DNA of 64,000 bases from Bacteroidota bacterium (GCA_008933805.1 WBUH01000001.1:62001-126000), one strand, 5' to 3'. Counted from the first letter of the stretch, positions 1 through 10,200 are shown. Translations and numbers: made by a program. The notes: generated from the sequence alone by a model not told the origin.

Positions 1-271
1 GCCAAGGCGGGGTGAGATGGATAAGAGGCAAAGAATGAACGGTGTAGCTGATTTAACAAGCCCGGTATAGTATTTAGCAAACGTTTGCAGGTGTAACTGC
101 ATGGTGCATTGCACCCTGATATTTATAAAACCTCTCCCCTGATGGGAATGGAATACGAATACCTGCCAAGCAATCCTAAATACTTTAATAAACCTCTGTC
201 AATCAAACAACTGCCCTATATGCCATCGGCCGCTGCATATAAAATTTTTACTAAACGGAGAAGAAACGTAT

Positions 272-1594
272 ATGGGATGTGGTTCATGCGGAACGGGCGG
301 CGGATGCTCGCCAAAAGGGTGCAAAAATAACGGCACCTGCAACACCGGAGGGTGTAATAAACTTAATGTGTATGATTGGTTGGGCGATATGGAACAGCCC
401 AACGGATATAAACCTTTTGATGTTGTTGAAGTACGCTTTAAAGGAAGCAGAAAAGAATTTTACCGTAACGACAGCAATTTTGAACTTTTTATTGGCGACC
501 CGATTGTTGTGCAGGCCGAAAACGGCTACGACTACGGGCACGTATCTCTTAGCGGCGAATTAGTGCGCCTGCAACTTAAAAAACATGGGGTAGATGCTGA
601 CAGTCCCAATATGTTCAAAATATACCGTCGTGCTAACGAAAAGGATACCGAAAAATACGACGAACTAAAGGCCAGAGAACCCTACACGCTTGAAAGGGCG
701 AGAACAGTAGCTCTTGAACTGAACCTGCAAATGAAACTGAGTGATATTGAGTTTCATGGGGATGGACGTAAGGTTACTTTCTTTTACACTGCTGAAGAGC
801 GTGTGGACTTTAGGGAGCTGATAAAACGCTACGCCGAAGAGTTTAAAGTGCGTATTGAGATGAAGCAGATTGGTTATCGTCAGGAAGCTGCAAGGCTGGG
901 CGGTATCGGTTCATGCGGCAGGGAGTTGTGTTGCTCAACATGGCTTACCGATTTTAAGTTGGTAAACACATCGGCAGCCCGCTACCAAAACCTGTCCATC
1001 AATATGCTAAAACTTTCAGGTCAGTGCGGTAGGTTAAAGTGCTGTTTGAACTACGAGTTAGACACTTACCTCGAAGCCTTGAGCGATTTCCCCAAAGGAG
1101 ATAATGTTACCATTGAAACCGAAGTAGGATATGCCCGTTCACAAAAAACCGATATTCTAAAACGTCAGATGTGGTTTGTGTACGAAAACAGCACTGATTG
1201 GTTTCCGTTGGATATTAAAAAAGTGAACGAGATAATAGCCTTGAACCGTGAGGGTAAGAAGGGTGAGATTTTGGTAGATACACCAAAAGGAACAACCGCC
1301 TTGCAACGCTCTATGGATGAAGATATTATCAGCGAAAACGACCTAACCCGTTTGGATAAAGGCGGTAACCGTCGTGATAACAACCGTCGCCGCGATAACA
1401 GGGGTGGGGGAGATAGGGGTAACCGACCTACCAACAACCGTAACCCAAACAACACACGTAACCCCAACCCTAATCCTAATCCCAACCCTAACCCTAACAA
1501 TCAGAACAGAAGTAACGAACCGCGTGAAAACGGTGGTGATAATGCCAACAACGGCGGAAATAATAACAACCGCAGAAGGCGTAAGAAAAAGTAA
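272..1594 (+). CDS. PSP1 domain protein (RicT-like)
   Basis: A 440-residue cytosolic protein of the PSP1/RicT family. The Bacillus RicT member works in a complex with RicA and RicF that modulates RNA processing; the role in Bacteroidota is less clear. The first 30 residues hold six cysteines (MGCGSCG, GGCSPKGC, GTC, GGC), and the core has the family's cysteine motifs GSCGRELCC and GQCGRLKCC near residues 213-260. From about residue 370 the tail is low complexity, rich in Arg, Asn and Gly with an NP dipeptide run. The start is the ATG at 272, which includes the cysteine-rich head. gldH follows 10 bases downstream and is probably cotranscribed. The domain call is secure; function is inferred. 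Confidence 0.9.
   Translation: MGCGSCGTGGGCSPKGCKNNGTCNTGGCNKLNVYDWLGDMEQPNGYKPFDVVEVRFKGSRKEFYRNDSNFELFIGDPIVVQAENGYDYGHVSLSGELVRLQLKKHGVDADSPNMFKIYRRANEKDTEKYDELKAREPYTLERARTVALELNLQMKLSDIEFHGDGRKVTFFYTAEERVDFRELIKRYAEEFKVRIEMKQIGYRQEAARLGGIGSCGRELCCSTWLTDFKLVNTSAARYQNLSINMLKLSGQCGRLKCCLNYELDTYLEALSDFPKGDNVTIETEVGYARSQKTDILKRQMWFVYENSTDWFPLDIKKVNEIIALNREGKKGEILVDTPKGTTALQRSMDEDIISENDLTRLDKGGNRRDNNRRRDNRGGGDRGNRPTNNRNPNNTRNPNPNPNPNPNPNNQNRSNEPRENGGDNANNGGNNNNRRRRKKK
1462..1497 (+). repeat. CCCTAA-type hexamer repeat inside the PSP1 gene
   Basis: Six consecutive hexamers of the form YCCYAA encode the alternating Asn-Pro stretch of the PSP1 protein tail. The units differ at the first and fourth base, which looks like replication slippage followed by drift. 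Copy number would be expected to vary between strains. Confidence 0.8.
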
Positions 1595-1604
1595 TTTAGC
1601 AGTA

Positions 1605-2081
1605 GTGAAAAAAACCGCAGTTATTTTAATAGCCCTTGTGGCAATGCTGATGCAAAGCTGCAACAGCAATACAGTATACGATCAGAATTTGTTTTTGCCC
1701 GAAGACGGCTGGCATTATAAAAACCGGGCGGCTTTTGATATTGAAATAACAGATACTACACACTACCACAACTTTTTCGTAAACCTGCGTATTACGCCTG
1801 ATTACGAATACAGTAATTTATATGTGCTGGTGTATGCAAAAAGTCCGACTGGTGATAGCACTATGACCCGCGAAGAGCTGAAACTTGCAGAAACCGACGG
1901 ACGCTGGACAGGGAAAGGCTCGGCAAGTATTATCACTTACCGCATACCCATTGCTGAAAAATTTGTTCCTAAAAAAACAGGTGTGTATCACTTTGAGATA
2001 GAACAGAATATGCGTACCAATACCCTTAAAGATGTTGTAAACATTGGTATGGCGGTTGAAAAGGGGGATGTAGTTTTTTAA
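1605..2081 (+). CDS. gldH: Gliding motility lipoprotein GldH
   Basis: A 158-residue lipoprotein matching GldH. The open frame extends upstream inside the PSP1 gene, but the GTG at 1605 gives a typical lipoprotein signal (VKKTAVILIALVAMLMQSC) with the lipobox Cys at residue 19. GldH is required for gliding in Flavobacterium johnsoniae and is linked to the type IX secretion apparatus. It follows the PSP1 gene by 10 bases, an arrangement common in Bacteroidota. The rest is a compact beta-rich domain with no catalytic motif. A type IX cargo protein is present at about 40 kb, so the presence of the system in this organism is consistent. Confidence 0.85.
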   Translation: MKKTAVILIALVAMLMQSCNSNTVYDQNLFLPEDGWHYKNRAAFDIEITDTTHYHNFFVNLRITPDYEYSNLYVLVYAKSPTGDSTMTREELKLAETDGRWTGKGSASIITYRIPIAEKFVPKKTGVYHFEIEQNMRTNTLKDVVNIGMAVEKGDVVF

Positions 2082-2102
2082 ACAATAGCACTCGTATTTT
2101 TG

Positions 2103-2110
2103 TTACTTTG
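2103..2110 (+). promoter_or_regulatory. Probable -7 promoter element for dps
   Basis: TTACTTTG fits the Bacteroidota -7 consensus TAnnTTTG at seven of eight positions and lies 29 bases before the dps ATG. No convincing -33 element is seen. Confidence 0.4.
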
Positions 2111-2139
2111 TAATAGGTCTTAGTTAAAATACCATACGG

Positions 2140-2607
2140 ATGAAAGCAAACATTGGCATATCAGAAGAACACTCAAACAGCATCGCTAAGAAGTTAAACA
2201 CTTTATTGGCCGATGAGCATATTTTATACGTTAAAACCCGCAACTTTCATTGGAACGTAACAGGACCTAATTTCAGCAGCCTGCACCTGATGTTTGAGGG
2301 GCAATACACTGCCACAGCACTAAACATTGATTTGATTGCCGAGCGTATCCGTACGGTGGGCTATCCTGCGGCGGGCAGCATGAAAGAGTTTTTGGCTCTT
2401 AGCAATTTAAAAGAAGCAGAAGGCAAGCACAAAGCCGACGATATGGTTCGCGGATTGTTGGCAGACCACGAGAGCATTGCTACCATGCTGCGCAGTTTTA
2501 TTGAAGAATGCGACGGCTTTGGCGACGAAGCTACTGTTGATTTACTTACAGGCTTATTGGAGCAACACGAGAAAACAGCGTGGATGTTGCGTTCGTACCT
2601 TGAATAG
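2140..2607 (+). CDS. dps: Dps family ferritin-like DNA protection protein
   Basis: A 155-residue protein of normal Dps length. Dps forms a 12-subunit shell that oxidises Fe(II) with peroxide and stores iron, protecting DNA. The inter-subunit ferroxidase ligands are all present: His37 in NFHWNV, His49 in SLHLMFE, Asp64 and Glu68 in DLIAERIR, with the usual spacings of 12, 15 and 4. It stands alone between gldH and the HU/SPOR gene with its own promoter-like element. The N-terminal tail is short and not strongly basic, so DNA binding is not evident from sequence. Confidence 0.95.
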   Translation: MKANIGISEEHSNSIAKKLNTLLADEHILYVKTRNFHWNVTGPNFSSLHLMFEGQYTATALNIDLIAERIRTVGYPAAGSMKEFLALSNLKEAEGKHKADDMVRGLLADHESIATMLRSFIEECDGFGDEATVDLLTGLLEQHEKTAWMLRSYLE

Positions 2608-2649
2608 TTGTTAACAAAACAAAATAGTACACTTTAAAAAACAAGGTAG

Positions 2650-2657
2650 TAACTTTG
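2650..2657 (+). promoter_or_regulatory. Probable -7 promoter element for the HU/SPOR-exbBD-tonB operon
   Basis: TAACTTTG is a perfect TAnnTTTG match and ends only 10 bases before the ATG at 2668, so the transcript would have a leader of a few bases. Confidence 0.5.
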
Positions 2658-2667
2658 TTGTAATACG

Positions 2668-3732
2668 ATGGAAATATCACCCAACTTAAGCCTCTTATTA
2701 TTCCAGCACGATTGTTTAATTGTGCCGGGCTTGGGTGGTTTTGTCGCCTCGTATAAAAGTACTGAGTTCAATACTCAGGGGCAATACATCAATCCTGCCC
2801 GCAAAACTATAGCTTTCAATCAAAACCTTAATACTAACGACGGGTTGCTTGCCCATCACATTGCTCAAAAAGCAAACGTGGGTTTCAATTCGGCATTGGA
2901 TAAGATAAACGCTTGGGTAAGCGGGTTGCACAGTAAGTTGCAACAAGGTGAAACGATAACCATTGAAGGAATCGGCTCATTAAAGCTGAACGAAGAAAAA
3001 CGGATTGTATTCACTCCGATTGCTGATGCAAACTTTTTACCCGAAACGTATGGCTTAGGTAAATTATCGCTGGGTAATACTGTTGTAAAACAAGCAGCAG
3101 TGGCACCTAAAGCAGCAAAAAGCGAAGAGCCTGCTTCGTCTAAAGCAATCGTTTCTGAAAAGAGCAAACAAACACAGCCTGCACCCACTATAAAACCACC
3201 AAGGCAAAAACGCAAAACATCATTGTTGCGTAAGGTATTTGTGGCTGTTATCATATTGATAGTTATTGCGGCATTGGCCATCCTTCCGGATTTTATGTAC
3301 CATGCCAAAATAAGCACAGGCAGTATTATTCCTCCTAATGGGGTAAATACATCCCGATCTTCATCCGATATTGAAACAGGGCAGGTGCAAACTGCTGAAG
3401 TACAAAAGGCAAGCCCTTTGCACGCTGAAAGTTCAGAAAAAAATACAGATGCACAACCTCGTGTAGATACTATTACTCCCAAAACGTCTAAAACCGATTC
3501 GGTTTACTATATTATTGCGGGTGCCTTTAAAAGCGAAAGCAATGCCCGAGGCCTTGTAAATGCGTTGGAACAAAAAGGTTATGAGCCAAAAATCATAAAC
3601 CTTCATGGTTCTTCGTTATACAGAGTAGGGTATAAGCAATACATTTCGCGCAATGAGGCTGAAACCCACCTTGATGCCGTGCGCAGCCAAGAGAACAACA
3701 GCGCCGCATGGGTGTTGGCAGTTAAACAATAA
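2668..3732 (+). CDS. HU-CCDC81 and SPOR domain envelope protein
   Basis: A 354-residue protein with a Bacteroidota-specific layout. Residues 1-120 form the HU-CCDC81 region (N-terminal LIVPGLGGFVA, then an HU/IHF-like fold). A low-complexity linker follows, then one membrane helix at about 188-210, and a C-terminal SPOR domain at about 278-354 that starts YYIIAGAFKSE. SPOR domains bind denuded septal peptidoglycan, so the protein probably links the cytoplasmic side to the division site. Three bases separate it from exbB, so it is likely the first gene of the TonB operon. Domain calls are firm; the role is inferred. Confidence 0.88.
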   Translation: MEISPNLSLLLFQHDCLIVPGLGGFVASYKSTEFNTQGQYINPARKTIAFNQNLNTNDGLLAHHIAQKANVGFNSALDKINAWVSGLHSKLQQGETITIEGIGSLKLNEEKRIVFTPIADANFLPETYGLGKLSLGNTVVKQAAVAPKAAKSEEPASSKAIVSEKSKQTQPAPTIKPPRQKRKTSLLRKVFVAVIILIVIAALAILPDFMYHAKISTGSIIPPNGVNTSRSSSDIETGQVQTAEVQKASPLHAESSEKNTDAQPRVDTITPKTSKTDSVYYIIAGAFKSESNARGLVNALEQKGYEPKIINLHGSSLYRVGYKQYISRNEAETHLDAVRSQENNSAAWVLAVKQ

Positions 3733-3735
3733 TAT

Positions 3736-4425
3736 ATGCTTTTACAAATAGTACAGGACAGCGCGGCCGGTTTGACCGACGCATCAGCAGCACCCCAACA
3801 ACAAGCTCAACTTGATTATTTTGAACTTGCGCTAAAGGGCGGTATCATTATGATACCCATTGTTATTCTTTTGGTAATGGCCCTTTACATCACCATCGAA
3901 CGTTGGCTCACCATTGGCAAAGCGGGCAAAGTTGACCCTAACTTTATGGCTAATGTAAAAGACATGGTTGCCAATGGTAATATTGCAGGTGCTAAAAACC
4001 TGTGCCAGCGTGCATCAACCCCTATTGCTCGTATGCTTGAAAAAGGTATCTCACGCATAGGCAAGCCTATGAAAAACATTGAGGTATCTATAGAAAACAC
4101 AGGAAAACTTGAAATTTATAAACTTGAAAAAGGCTTGGCTACCCTTGCTACTGTTTCGGGTGCCGCCCCCATGCTTGGGTTTTTGGGTACTGTAACAGGT
4201 ATGGTTACCGCCTTTTTTGATATGGCAAAATCGGGTAACAACGTTGAAATTAACACCCTAGCAGGTGGTATTTACGAGGCGTTGGTTACCACCATTGCGG
4301 GACTTATTGTAGGAATTTTTGCTTACATCGCTTACAATATGCTTACTGCATCTATTGAGCGTGTAGTGCACCGCATGGAAGCAGCAGCCGTTGAATTTTT
4401 AGATTTATTACAAGAGCCTGCCTAA
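3736..4425 (+). CDS. exbB: ExbB/TolQ/MotA-type proton channel protein
   Basis: A 229-residue inner-membrane protein of the MotA/TolQ/ExbB family. With ExbD it forms the proton channel that energises TonB. The first helix lies at about residues 34-55 and the paired helices of the family at about 133-165 and 178-205, with the motif PMLGFLGTVTGM between them. The last base overlaps the exbD start (TAATG), indicating translational coupling. A Tol-type role cannot be excluded, but the following TonB-like gene favours ExbB. Confidence 0.92.
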   Translation: MLLQIVQDSAAGLTDASAAPQQQAQLDYFELALKGGIIMIPIVILLVMALYITIERWLTIGKAGKVDPNFMANVKDMVANGNIAGAKNLCQRASTPIARMLEKGISRIGKPMKNIEVSIENTGKLEIYKLEKGLATLATVSGAAPMLGFLGTVTGMVTAFFDMAKSGNNVEINTLAGGIYEALVTTIAGLIVGIFAYIAYNMLTASIERVVHRMEAAAVEFLDLLQEPA

Positions 4426-4817
4426 TGGATTTTAAACGAAAAAGCAAAATATCAACAGAATTCAGCCTCGCTTCTATGAGCGACATGATATTCTTGTTGC
4501 TGATATTTTTCCTTATTACCTCCACGATGGTAAGCCCTAACGGGGTTAAAATTGTACTGCCTAAAGCAGGTGTACAGGCTCCGGTGAAGCAAAACGTAGT
4601 TGTAAGTGTAAAACCTGATTTAACCATTTACATTAATCAGGAACAAACCACAATCGACCGTTTACCTTCACAACTCCAAACGGAATTAAGTGGTCAGCAA
4701 GACCCTGTAGTAGCCATCGCGGCTGATAAAACCGTCCCTTATGAACACGTGATGGAAGTAATAAAAGTGGCTACTAAGCTAAAATACAAGATATTACTTA
4801 AAACCGATAAAGAATAA
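4425..4817 (+). CDS. exbD: ExbD/TolR-type biopolymer transport protein
   Basis: A 130-residue single-pass protein. The membrane helix (SDMIFLLLIFFLITSTM) carries the essential proton-carrying Asp at residue 20, followed by the periplasmic ExbD/TolR domain. The start overlaps the exbB stop and the stop overlaps the next start, so exbB, exbD and the TonB-like gene form a tightly coupled unit. Confidence 0.92.
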   Translation: MDFKRKSKISTEFSLASMSDMIFLLLIFFLITSTMVSPNGVKIVLPKAGVQAPVKQNVVVSVKPDLTIYINQEQTTIDRLPSQLQTELSGQQDPVVAIAADKTVPYEHVMEVIKVATKLKYKILLKTDKE

Positions 4818-5611
4818 TGAACGCGGTAGCAATAAGGCTTGAAGAAGAAAGTAAAGAGGAAAAAAGGCGCAAACTGATAAGTGCCTTGGGAACTCTTTTA
4901 ATTATTGCAGGCATGTTGGCCTTATTGTGGTTTTTTGGTTTCAAATACATGAACCCGCCGCCGCCCGAAGAAGGTGCTATGGTAGCGATGGGAGAACCTG
5001 ATGCAGGTAACTCTGACGATTACGCACAGCAATCACCGGAAGAAACTCCTTCTACGCCTGAAACTTCTGAGCAGAGCACCGAAACACAAGATTACGAAGA
5101 GGCTCCTACAGAGCAAGAAACGCCGCCTAAAAAGCAGACTGAACCTACCCCTGATAAAACAAAACCGAAGGAAGACCCTAAGCCTAAAGTTGACCCCAGT
5201 ACACTGTTTAACCCAAGTAAAAAAGGTGATGGAACAGGCAAAGGTGATGGGGGTAAACCCGGTAACCAAGGCAAACCTGACGGTACTGGAGATGACCCTT
5301 TGGGTACAGGTATCGGCACCAGCGGTGATGGTACTTGGATGATGGGTAACGGCCGCAAACCCGAAACTAAAATTGCTGCATCGTGCAAGTTTCCACGGCG
5401 TGAAACCGTAGTGGTAAAAATCAAAGTTGATAACAACGGGTATGTATCAAGTGCCGAGTGTGTTTTGAAATACAAAACATTTACAGCAACAACTGTAGAA
5501 TCAACCTATTGTAACTGTGCTAAAAATGCAGCTAAAGCAGTGAAGTTTACTGCCAAAAGCGATGCCCCTATTCAGGAAGGTGCAATTAAATTCGACTTTA
5601 AAGTACAGTAA
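4817..5611 (+). CDS. TonB-like energy transducer
   Basis: A 264-residue protein with one N-terminal membrane helix (about residues 20-45). A long Pro/Glu/Lys/Thr-rich periplasmic spacer and a Gly-rich stretch follow, then a C-terminal domain (about 185-264) that ends in FKVQ. Gene order after exbB and exbD and the domain order indicate the TonB role of delivering proton-motive energy to outer-membrane receptors. The C-terminal domain has four cysteines (ASCKF, AECVL, YCNC), which is unusual for TonB and could give disulfides. The C-terminal domain is divergent, so the TonB name rests largely on context. Confidence 0.75.
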   Translation: MNAVAIRLEEESKEEKRRKLISALGTLLIIAGMLALLWFFGFKYMNPPPPEEGAMVAMGEPDAGNSDDYAQQSPEETPSTPETSEQSTETQDYEEAPTEQETPPKKQTEPTPDKTKPKEDPKPKVDPSTLFNPSKKGDGTGKGDGGKPGNQGKPDGTGDDPLGTGIGTSGDGTWMMGNGRKPETKIAASCKFPRRETVVVKIKVDNNGYVSSAECVLKYKTFTATTVESTYCNCAKNAAKAVKFTAKSDAPIQEGAIKFDFKVQ

Positions 5612-5684
5612 TCAACTGTCCGCTTTTCTTTCCCGTACTATTCCCCCAAATTTGCAGCACTAAACCAACGAGTACTGTTTTGTG

Positions 5685-6971
5685 ATGGACTACAAGCAAA
5701 CGCTTGATTATATGTATGCGCAGTTGCCAATGTTTACCCGCATCGGAGCTGCTGCACTTAAACCTGATTTAACCAATACCCTTGCTTTGTGCGAGGCATT
5801 GGGCAATCCCCACAAAAAATTTAAGACTATACACATCGCGGGCACCAACGGAAAAGGTTCTACCTCGCACATGCTGGCTTCGATATTACAGGCCGCAGGG
5901 TACAAAACAGGTCTGCATACCTCTCCCCACTTAAAAGACTTTAGGGAGCGAACCCGGGTGAACGGGCAAATGATGCCTGAAGATTTTGTAATCCGCTTTG
6001 TAGAAGAAAACAATACACTGTTCGAAACCATTAAACCTTCGTTTTTTGAAATGACGGTAGCCATGTGTTTTGATTACTTTGCTAAACAGCAGGTGGATAT
6101 CGCCATTATTGAAACAGGCTTGGGTGGCAGGTTAGATTCTACCAACATTATTCTACCCCAACTTTCTGTGATTACCAATATCGGCTGGGACCATACCGAT
6201 TTATTGGGCGATACACTTGCCAAAATTGCCTTTGAAAAGGCAGGGATTATAAAACCTAATACTCCCGTAGTGATAGGGGAGAGCGACGCAGAAACAGCCC
6301 CTGTTTTTATAAATAAGGCAACAGAAGAAAATGCACCCATCGTGTTTGCCGATGCACAACTGCAACTTCAAAACTTTGATAATAGGGGGGATGTCGCCGT
6401 GTTTGATGTGTGGCAAAACAATCAAGTATTGTTTAGTGGGGTTGAGTGTGATTTAACAGGCATCTACCAAAAGAAAAACATTACCACAGTGTTGGCTGCC
6501 GTATTACAGTTGCAGGAACAAGGGTGGGAAATCACAGAGGCACACATACGGCAAGGGCTTCAATCAGTAAAAAGTAGTACAGGATTAATGGGACGTTGGC
6601 AAAAACTGTCTGACAATCCACTAACCTATGCCGATACCGGCCATAACCTGAATGGAATTCAGGAAGTATTGAAACAAATATCCCTCACTCCCCATAATCA
6701 ACTGCACATTGTTTGGGGCATGGTAAAGGATAAGGACATTACCAAAGTGCTGGGCTTACTTCCTCAAAAGGCCCATTACTATTTCTGTAATGCGCAATTA
6801 CCCCGTGCACTTCCAGCCGCTGAAATGCAACAACAGGCAACAGCGTTTGGGTTACAGGGTAATCATTATTCCACTGTGGCAGAAGCTCTAAAGGCAGCGC
6901 AAACCACTGCCCAACAAGGTGATTTAGTGTTTGTTGGTGGCAGTACCTTTGTGGTGGCTGAGGTGGTATAA
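5685..6971 (+). CDS. folC: Folylpolyglutamate / dihydrofolate synthase
   Basis: A 428-residue Mur-ligase-family enzyme that adds glutamate to folates (and may convert dihydropteroate to dihydrofolate). The ATP loop is HIAGTNGKGSTS near residue 50, followed by the folate-side motif HTSPHLKDFRERTRVNG and the ligase motif VITNIGWDHTDLLG. The C-terminal Mur ligase domain closes with VFVGGSTFVVAEV. A GTG three bases upstream is an alternative start; I use the ATG. A CAAATTTG element at 5647-5654 may be its promoter. Confidence 0.95.
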   Translation: MDYKQTLDYMYAQLPMFTRIGAAALKPDLTNTLALCEALGNPHKKFKTIHIAGTNGKGSTSHMLASILQAAGYKTGLHTSPHLKDFRERTRVNGQMMPEDFVIRFVEENNTLFETIKPSFFEMTVAMCFDYFAKQQVDIAIIETGLGGRLDSTNIILPQLSVITNIGWDHTDLLGDTLAKIAFEKAGIIKPNTPVVIGESDAETAPVFINKATEENAPIVFADAQLQLQNFDNRGDVAVFDVWQNNQVLFSGVECDLTGIYQKKNITTVLAAVLQLQEQGWEITEAHIRQGLQSVKSSTGLMGRWQKLSDNPLTYADTGHNLNGIQEVLKQISLTPHNQLHIVWGMVKDKDITKVLGLLPQKAHYYFCNAQLPRALPAAEMQQQATAFGLQGNHYSTVAEALKAAQTTAQQGDLVFVGGSTFVVAEVV

Positions 6972-7026
6972 GTCAACATTGGCTTACAGGCTTCGATACT
7001 CGTAAAACTTCATATAATCTTTAAAA

Positions 7027-7127
7027 CATGGGGTTGAAACCCCATGCTGTTAAAATTACCTTCCGGAATAGGACTTAAGTCCTATTCCGGAAGGTAATTA
7101 CAAAGAGCGGCAGGTTTTAACCTGTCG
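7027..7127. repeat. Triple-hairpin intergenic element, copy A
   Basis: This 101-bp element has three consecutive inverted repeats. Hairpin 1 (7027-7046) has 9-bp arms, CATGGGGTT and AACCCCATG. Hairpin 2 (7054-7099) is a perfect 46-bp palindrome centred on GGACTTAAGTCC. Hairpin 3 (7108-7127) has arms CGGCAGGTT and AACCTGTCG with one G-U pair. It fills much of the 318-base gap between folC and the TPR gene. The same architecture recurs at 47748-47845 and 50822-50923. There is no coding potential. A role as terminator, RNA stability element or REP-like mobile repeat is possible. Confidence 0.85.
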
Positions 7128-7289
7128 TAAAAATGCGGCAACAGTTTTATGCATTAATTTTTTGTGTAATCTATCCCACGTGGATATTCCACTAAACAAT
7201 CCCCGTGATGCTGTTAACAAATAAACACACTGAAAACCCATTAGCCGTCGTTTTACTAATAAATTCGGGCAGTTTATTTTGGGCTAATT

Positions 7290-10200
7290 ATGTTTAAGAA
7301 GGGAATAATTTTAGCAGTAGGGTTAGGTTTGTGGCTGCCGGCAGTACTTTGGGGTCAGAAAACCGCTGCGGTGAGCGACCCCGTGAATTTGTACAACCAC
7401 GGGATAGAGTTGTATGACAAAGAAAAATACGGCAGTGCCATACAAGAGTTTGAGGAGTTTTTAAAACTGACTCGCGACCGTGAGCTTGCCATTAGCGCAA
7501 AGTATTACGTGGCAGTTTCATCGTTGTTGCTTGAGAACGATGGGGCAGAAGAGCGGTTGGAGGCATTTATAGATGCACACCCCAATCATATCAAAACACA
7601 GCTGGCACATTTTCAATTGGGTCGCCATTACTACAACACCGGTAAATACAACAAAGTAGTGCCTGAGTTGAAGAAGACCAACGACGAGGCACTTACCATT
7701 GATGAAAGTTTGGAGTACCATTTTATGCTGGGCTACAGCAATTTTAAACGTGCCAAATGGGAAGAAGCCATTCCGGAGTTTAAGATAACTGCCAACGACC
7801 CCACCAAATACTATTATCCGAGTCATTATTATTTAGGTTATATAGCTCTTAAGGAAAACAGGTTTAACGAAGCCCTTACCCATTTTGAAAAGGTGAAAGA
7901 CTCTAAAGTGTACGGGCCTGAAATTCCGCTTTACATTGCCATGATATACTTTGGCGGCGGTCAATACAAGCAAGTGCTTGAGATTACCGACACTATGAAG
8001 AGCAATGTGAACCAAAGGGAGATTGGCTGGATGCGCGGCCAATGCTATTACCAGCTTGACCAGTTTGACAAAGCCTTGCCATTGTTGGAAGAACACCAGC
8101 CCCAACTTTCAAAAATGACGCCTAACGACCGTTATATCTTGGGCTATGCGTATTACGCTAATAAGAAGTACGATAAGGCTTATCAAGAATTTACACTAAT
8201 TAACCGTACAAAAGATACCATTACCCAATATGCGTATTACAATGCAGCCGAGTGTTTCTTACACCTCGACCGTAAAACCAATGCAAGGGATGCTTTTTTG
8301 CAAGCCTCGTTATTACCCTACAATGCAAAACTTAAAGAACGTTCGGCGTTTAATTATGCCAAACTTAGCTACGATTTGGGCTTTAACAGCGAAGCGTTAA
8401 CGGCCATCGGTAAGTTTTTAAAAGACTTCCCTAAATCAGAATTGCTTACCGAAGCAAAAACCTTGCAAGGTGAAGTATTGCTGGTAAACAAAAACTACAA
8501 AGAAGCCATTGAGGTATTGGAAACCATTACCAAAATGAACGAGCAAACCCAACGTGTGTATCAGCAAATAACCTTTTACTATGCGTTGCAATTGCTTGAG
8601 GACGGATGGGAAAACTCAAACAACTCGGTTGGGTTCTTAGATAAATCAAAGAAATATCCGTTGGATAGCAAGCTAAATGCCCTTGCTGATTTTTGGAAAG
8701 GGGAGATAGCCTATAACAATGGAAAGTATTGGGATTGTATTAAATACACCCGCGAGTTTTTAAAATACAGTGCTGCCGATAACACCGATGTTTACGATGC
8801 CGCCCACTACAACATGGGGTATTCATACATTAAAATAGCCAACGAGGATAACAATGCCCCCGATTTGCTTACCCACTATGGTAAAGCAGCCGAAAGCTTT
8901 AAAACCTTCACACAATCGGTTAAATATGTAAACCAACAACAACCCCGCTATTTAGACGGAATGACCCGCTTAGCCGATTGTTATTTTATACAAAAGAAGT
9001 ACGACGATGCGTTGGAGGCCTATAACTTTATCATCACCAAATCAGCACCCAATAGCGATTACGGATATTTTCAGAAAGGGATGATTTTTGGATTACAGGG
9101 TAAAGACGAACTTAAAATATCTACCCTGAAAAAGGTACCCGGCCAGTTCCCTAAATCAGAATTGGTGGATGCTGCCTTGTTTGAAATAGCAATGGTGCAC
9201 CTGAACATGAACAATTTTGCCGAGGCCGAACGTGGCTTCGGGTATTTATTGGGCGAAAACCCTAACGGTGCGTATGCCGTTAAATGTCGTTTGCGTTTGG
9301 GTATACTGCACTATCAGCAAAACCGAAACGATAAGGCCATCGAAGATTTGAAGGTGATTATTGAAAATTACAGCAGCTATCCTGAGTATAACGAAGCATC
9401 GCAAGTGCTGGAAGAAATATACCGCAGCAAAGGCCAAGTAGAGGAGTTTTTTGATTACATGGCTACCAAAGGTAAGAAACGTTATAAAGACAGTTACCGC
9501 GACAGCGCGATGTATGAAACTGCTCTTAGCCGTTACCAAGATGATAACTGCCCTGATGCGATAAAAGAATTTGCCAAATACCTGAAAGCCTTTCCACAAG
9601 GGTTGTATTCAGTTGAGGCTAACTACTACAAAGCCAACTGTGAGAACAAACAAAAGAACTTTGATGCAGCGCTTGAAGGCTATTTATATGTGCTGGATAA
9701 AAAACGGTACGAGTTTGCCGAACCCTCTACCCGTTGGGCGGCTACTATATATTATCTGAAAAAGGATTATGCCAATGCGCTGCCTTTGTACGAAAAACTG
9801 GAAGACCTTGCCCGCGAGAAAGACAATATGCTGGTGAGTCTTTTAGGACAAATGCGTTGCAGTTATTACCTGAACCTTGATGATAAAACCCTAGCCTACA
9901 GCAAAAAACTGCTGGCCTATGAAAAAGTAACCCGCGAGGGAATAATAGAGGCCAACTTGTACTTGTTGCGTCTTAACCTGAAAAAATCACAATGGCAAGA
10001 AGCAGAGGATGCAGCCAAAGAAGTGCTGAAACTTACCGACAACCAATACGGTGCCGAAGCTAAATACAGTATTGCAGTAGTGCAGTATAATAAAAGCCGT
10101 GCTGCCGATGCAGAGAAAACCATTATGGAAGTGGTGAAAAACTTTGCATCGTACGATTATTGGAAGGCTAAAGCATTGCTGCTACAAGTTGAAATACATG

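Noticed and set aside
1-271. Start of the window, including a TTG-initiated 73-codon frame from 109 to 330
   Set aside because: The frame runs into the PSP1 gene, needs a TTG start and shows no family resemblance. The first bases may hold the end of another gene, but all three forward frames close quickly. A 12-bp palindrome GCAAACGTTTGC at 77-88 was noted without further support.
1165-1500. Minus-strand frame with a GLGLGLG stretch
   Set aside because: It is the antisense reading of the Asn-Pro hexamer repeat in the PSP1 gene.
7054-7099. Palindromes considered as CRISPR repeats or insertion-sequence ends
   Set aside because: There are no regularly spaced direct repeats, no spacers, no cas genes, no transposase and no target-site duplications.
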